Of a stretch of DNA of 7,332 nt, positions 5,241 through 7,332 are shown piece after piece. The DNA is from Candidatus Taylorbacteria bacterium RIFCSPHIGHO2_02_FULL_44_12. Its GTDB lineage: Bacteria > Patescibacteriota > Minisyncoccia > Phycocordibacterales > PALSA-1337. Location of the stretch: assembly GCA_001822575.1 (NCBI GenBank), contig MHRM01000008.1, positions 1-7,332 of the forward strand. Direction: 5' to 3'. The notes below the pieces were generated by a model. It had not been told where the DNA came from, made no database searches, and saw only the letters and a list, made by a program, of their open reading frames with translations. A program made the position numbers and the translations under genes. The stretch's first letter is position 1. Each line of letters begins with the position of its first letter.

Positions 5241-5249
5241 AGTATAACA
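5241..5249 (-). promoter_or_regulatory. MFS gene promoter, extended -10
   Basis: On the minus strand TGTTATACT (5249-5241) is an extended -10. No -35 is evident because the expected place falls in the foot of the GC-rich palindrome. Twelve bases lie between the -10 and the ATG at 5228, so the leader would be about five bases. Confidence 0.55.
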
Positions 5250-5258
5250 TTGATAATC

Positions 5259-5341
5259 CGCGCCCTCTCGGGGACAACAGCTCTCCCTCGGGCCCCGCGT
5301 GCTCGCGGGTCCTCGGGAGACTGTTCTCCCCTGCGGGCGCG
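5259..5341. repeat. 83-base GC-rich imperfect palindrome (REP/MITE-like)
   Basis: One long hairpin covers the whole element. CGCGCCC (5259-5265) pairs with GGGCGCG (5335-5341). GGGGA (5270-5274) pairs with TCCCC (5327-5331). AACAG (5276-5280) pairs with CTGTT (5321-5325). TCTCCC (5282-5287) pairs with GGGAGA (5315-5320). CCCGCG (5294-5299) pairs with CGCGGG (5304-5309) around loop TGCT. It is far richer in GC than its surroundings. It sits between the divergent MFS and rpmE genes, with no T-run on either side, so an ordinary terminator is unlikely. A dispersed palindromic repeat, or a domesticated insulator or operator, would fit. One copy only is visible here. The rest of the intergenic region (5229-5258, 5342-5392) holds the two promoters. 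Confidence 0.75.
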
Positions 5342-5354
5342 ACCAGCTCAATCA

Positions 5355-5383
5355 TTGCGTAATGAACATTTTCGTGATAGTTT
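5355..5383 (+). promoter_or_regulatory. Possible rpmE-prfA promoter
   Basis: TTGCGT (5355-5360) and TAGTTT (5378-5383) are 17 bases apart, and TG at 5375-5376 gives an extended -10 form. Both hexamers match the consensus poorly. The spacing of nine bases to the ATG at 5393 copies the arrangement at the other genes, which is the main reason for proposing it. Confidence 0.4.
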
Positions 5384-5392
5384 GTAAAAACA

Positions 5393-5659
5393 ATGAAAAA
5401 AGATATTCATCCGGCGAATTATAGGCAAGTGATATTCTCCGACAATTCTAGCGGAGCCAAATTCCTGCTTTATTCAACTATTGAAACCAAGAAGGTGGAA
5501 AAATGGACTGATGGCAAAGAATATCCGGTTTTTTTTGTGGAGATATCCAGCGCTTCCCATCCTTTTTATACCAACCAAGAGAAGATCGTAGATACTGCCG
5601 GCAGAGTAGAGAGATTCAAGACCCGCCAATCAAAATCCAAAGCCGTCAGCAAAAAATAG
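5393..5659 (+). CDS. rpmE2: 50S ribosomal protein L31, type B (zinc-free)
   Basis: L31 bridges the two ribosomal subunits near the central protuberance. The 88-residue product begins MKKDIHPANYRQVIFSDNSS and contains the family segment VEISSASHPFYTNQ. It has no cysteines at all, so it lacks the CxxC zinc site of type A and belongs to the type-B (C-minus) form. In bacteria that carry both types, type B usually replaces type A under zinc limitation; here it may be the only copy, which cannot be checked in this window. The C-terminus is a basic tail rich in Lys and Ser. There is no ribosome binding site. It is the first gene of a translation cluster with prfA 33 bases downstream. Its stop is UAG and is in frame with prfA. 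Confidence 0.93.
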   Translation: MKKDIHPANYRQVIFSDNSSGAKFLLYSTIETKKVEKWTDGKEYPVFFVEISSASHPFYTNQEKIVDTAGRVERFKTRQSKSKAVSKK

Positions 5660-5692
5660 ATTTTCTTCGTTCAAAACGAGCTTCCCGATACC

Positions 5693-6640
5693 ATGAATCT
5701 GGAATCATTCAAGGCCAATCCCAAAACGGCTTATCTAGCCCAAGCTTATGAGAAGCTCGTCAAACAAGAAAACGAGACAAGCTCTCTCGTCCGACAGAAT
5801 CCTTCATTGGCGGAGATGGCTGAACACGAACTGGTTTCTATTAGAGACCAAAAGAAAGTTCTAGAATTGGAAATGGAATCTATTGTCAAGATCAATGTCT
5901 TGGAAGAAGAAAAACCAAAAGAGGTTGTCATGGAAGTACGGGCTGGGGCTGGGGGAGTGGAAGCGGCATTGTTCGCTGGGGAACTTCTGGGGATGTACAG
6001 GAAATATGCCGAAACACGCGGATGGAGCACCAAGATAGTTGATCAGTCGCCTACGGATATTGGCGGATTCAAGGAGGTGTCCTTGGAAATACGGGGTTCC
6101 GGAGTCTATGACGATCTTCGTTTTGAGACTGGTGTTCATAGAGTTCAGAGGGTCCCTGACACCGAGAAATCTGGGCGGATACACACATCCACGGCATCGG
6201 TGGCCATCATGCCCATCCGCCAAAAGACAACCATAGAGATAAATCCAGCTGATCTTGAAATAGAATTTTCTAGGGCTGGTGGCAAGGGAGGCCAGAATGT
6301 AAACAAAGTTGAAAGCGCCGTCCGAATTATTCACAAACCTTCGGGAATAGCTGTTCGTTCCACGGCCGAGCGTAGTCAGTCAGCCAATCGGGAGCTGGCA
6401 TTGTCCATATTGACGGCCAAGCTAGAAGCCATTGATCAAGAACAAAAGATAAAGAAATTTGCTTCGGAGCGCAATGTTCAGATCGGCACCGGCGATCGTT
6501 CCGAAAAGATCCGTACCTACAATTTCCTCCAGGATAGGGTGACCGACCACCGTATCAAGCAGTCATGGCATAATCTGCCTTTTATCCTTTCTGGCAAAAT
6601 AGAGCCGATCATAGAGGCTTTGCGGCAACCTAGAAATTGA
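5693..6640 (+). CDS. prfA: Peptide chain release factor 1 (RF1), short N-terminal form
   Basis: RF1 recognises UAA and UAG in the ribosomal A site and triggers peptide release. The catalytic GGQ is at 199-201 (RAGGKGGQNVNKVES). The stop-codon reading tripeptide is P-D-T (155-157, RVPDTEKSGRIHTS), matching the PxT of RF1 and not the SPF of RF2. The RF1 C-terminal signature RTYNFLQDRVTDHRI (274-288) is intact. At 315 residues it is about 45 shorter than typical RF1, and the missing part is at the N-terminus (domain 1). The start at 5693 gives the only Met before the coiled N-terminal region. The sequence upstream lacks a Shine-Dalgarno motif and a -10, so translation probably depends on the rpmE message. 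rpsB follows 43 bases later with its own promoter. Confidence 0.94.
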   Translation: MNLESFKANPKTAYLAQAYEKLVKQENETSSLVRQNPSLAEMAEHELVSIRDQKKVLELEMESIVKINVLEEEKPKEVVMEVRAGAGGVEAALFAGELLGMYRKYAETRGWSTKIVDQSPTDIGGFKEVSLEIRGSGVYDDLRFETGVHRVQRVPDTEKSGRIHTSTASVAIMPIRQKTTIEINPADLEIEFSRAGGKGGQNVNKVESAVRIIHKPSGIAVRSTAERSQSANRELALSILTAKLEAIDQEQKIKKFASERNVQIGTGDRSEKIRTYNFLQDRVTDHRIKQSWHNLPFILSGKIEPIIEALRQPRN

Positions 6641-6646
6641 ATATGA

Positions 6647-6675
6647 TTGACTTGAGCCTTTTGAGCTGGTAAGCT
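6647..6675 (+). promoter_or_regulatory. rpsB promoter, predicts a leaderless mRNA; hairpin overlaps the -10
   Basis: -35 TTGACT (6647-6652) lies 17 bases before TAAGCT (6670-6675), which has TG at 6667-6668 (extended -10). Eight bases separate it from the ATG at 6684. GAGCT (6663-6667) and AGCTC (6672-6676) form a small palindrome across the -10, flanked by TTGAG/CTCAA (6661-6665, 6678-6682). It could be an operator or an RNA hairpin in the read-through message from prfA. Confidence 0.55.
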
Positions 6676-6683
6676 CTCTCAAT

Positions 6684-7332
6684 ATGGAAGCTAAGAAAAA
6701 TGACGAAAAAATGATAGAAACGATGTTTGGGGCAGGGGCCCATTTTGGGTTGGGGAGGTCTCGCCGACACCCCACCGTTTCTCCTTTTATTTTTTCCACC
6801 AAGAACAAGACAGATATATTTGACTTGGAAAAGACCCAAGTAATGCTTGAAAAGACTCTAGGTTTTGTGTCTGGATTGGCAAAAGAAGACAAGACTATAC
6901 TCTTTGTTGGAAGCAAAAAAGAAGCCATTACTTCTATTCAGAGCGGAGCCCAGTCAATAAGTATGCCTTATGTCAATAGCAGATTCATCGGTGGGACCTT
7001 GACCAATTTTGGTCAGATCCGCAAACGAATAGAACTATTTGAAAGACTCGTTTCCGATCGCGAAAAAGGTGAATTGGCCAAATACACCAAACACGAACGC
7101 TTGTTGATTGACAAGGATATAACTGCTCTGGAGCATATGTTTGGTGGCATTGTTTCCTTGAAGAAACTGCCGGCCGGCCTATTCATTGTTGACCCTCGGC
7201 GTGAAAAAAATGCCGTCAAGGAGGCATCCGATCTAGGTATTCCCGTCATCGCCCTAGCAAGTTCCGACTGCGATATTTCGGACATAGACTATGTTGTTTT
7301 GGGCAATGATGCTTCCCGCGACAGCATACGAT
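6684..7332 (+). CDS. rpsB: 30S ribosomal protein S2 (partial, runs off the right edge)
   Basis: S2 is a late-assembling protein of the small subunit, on the platform side near S1 and the mRNA exit channel. The window holds the first 216 codons. The N-terminal helix and loop read MIETMFGAGAHFGLGRSRRH (compare LLEAGVHFGH.TRRWNP). The core follows with DIFDLEKTQVMLE, TILFVGSKKEA, YVNSRFIGGTLTNFGQIRKR, KLPAGLFIVDPRREKNAVKE, LGIPVIALASSDCD and the nearly complete C-terminal strand VLGNDASRDSIR. The coiled-coil insertion between the two helices (RLVSDREKGELAKYTKHE) is present. The ATG at 6684 was chosen because the protein aligns from there and a promoter lies just upstream; there is no ribosome binding site. 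In many bacteria tsf follows rpsB, but that lies beyond the edge. Confidence 0.96.
   Translation, partial: MEAKKNDEKMIETMFGAGAHFGLGRSRRHPTVSPFIFSTKNKTDIFDLEKTQVMLEKTLGFVSGLAKEDKTILFVGSKKEAITSIQSGAQSISMPYVNSRFIGGTLTNFGQIRKRIELFERLVSDREKGELAKYTKHERLLIDKDITALEHMFGGIVSLKKLPAGLFIVDPRREKNAVKEASDLGIPVIALASSDCDISDIDYVVLGNDASRDSIR

Noticed and set aside
5229..5351. N-terminal extension of the MFS protein by 41 residues to an ATG at 5351
   Set aside because: The added residues are encoded by the GC-rich palindrome, contain many Arg, Pro and Cys, and lie upstream of the TGTTATACT promoter; the membrane protein starts naturally at 5228.
5861..6334. 157-codon open frame on the minus strand inside prfA
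   Set aside because: It is antisense to the conserved RF1 domains, has no family resemblance and no promoter or start signal of its own; it is a shadow of a well supported gene.
6643..6672. Nine-codon ORF between prfA and rpsB as a leader peptide
   Set aside because: No repeated regulatory codons, no ribosome binding site, and it overlaps the rpsB promoter elements.
1..7332. CRISPR array, integrase, transposase or defence system
   Set aside because: No spaced direct repeats and no recognisable recombinase, nuclease or toxin-antitoxin gene is visible on either strand.

Overview
The window reads as bacterial chromosome, most likely from a Candidate Phyla Radiation (Patescibacteria, Parcubacteria-like) organism. 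That is inferred from a compact layout of core information genes with short proteins (RF1 of 315 residues), a zinc-free type-B L31 followed by RF1 and S2, moderate GC, a small FtsB/DivIC-type protein, and the absence of a Shine-Dalgarno motif at every start I could examine. It cannot be proved without a tree.

Layout. Positions 2-154 hold the GC-rich 3' end of a pyrF-type gene (orotidine 5'-phosphate decarboxylase) with an in-frame TAG, closed by a rho-independent terminator (187-218). A leaderless-looking promoter then drives lepA/EF4 (278-2122, +). Facing lepA from the other side is a 35-codon minus-strand gene for a single-span membrane miniprotein (2126-2233). It shares a self-complementary -10 element (AGTATACT) with the divergent FtsB/DivIC-like gene (2258-2665, +). 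tRNA-Gly(CCC) follows (2720-2793, +), then an AT-rich inverted repeat, a YruB-type glutaredoxin (2934-3209 or 3170, -) and a divergent PAP2 lipid phosphatase (3252-3797, +). The last two have interleaved promoters.

Between the PAP2 gene and a convergent MFS transporter (4056-5228, -) lies what I think is the most notable item: a stand-alone minus-strand RNA gene (about 3851-4012). It has a good sigma70-type promoter (TTGACT-16-TACAAT), a long rod-like secondary structure with a central bubble and a terminal hairpin, and a bidirectional terminator. The architecture resembles 6S RNA. Upstream of the MFS gene sits an 83-base, very GC-rich imperfect palindrome (5259-5341), placed between two divergent genes where a terminator is not needed.

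The right end is a translation cluster on the + strand: rpmE type B (5393-5659), prfA/RF1 (5693-6640) and the first 216 codons of rpsB (6684 to the window edge). The rpmE stop is a UAG, an RF1-dependent codon, and it lies in frame with prfA with no other stop between them.

The theme that ties the window together is initiation. For lepA, ftsB-like, PAP2, rpsB and probably rpmE, a -10 hexamer ends only 6-9 bases before the start codon, so the mRNA should begin at or within a base or two of the AUG. The MFS gene is similar with a leader of a few bases. No start in the window has a recognisable ribosome binding site.
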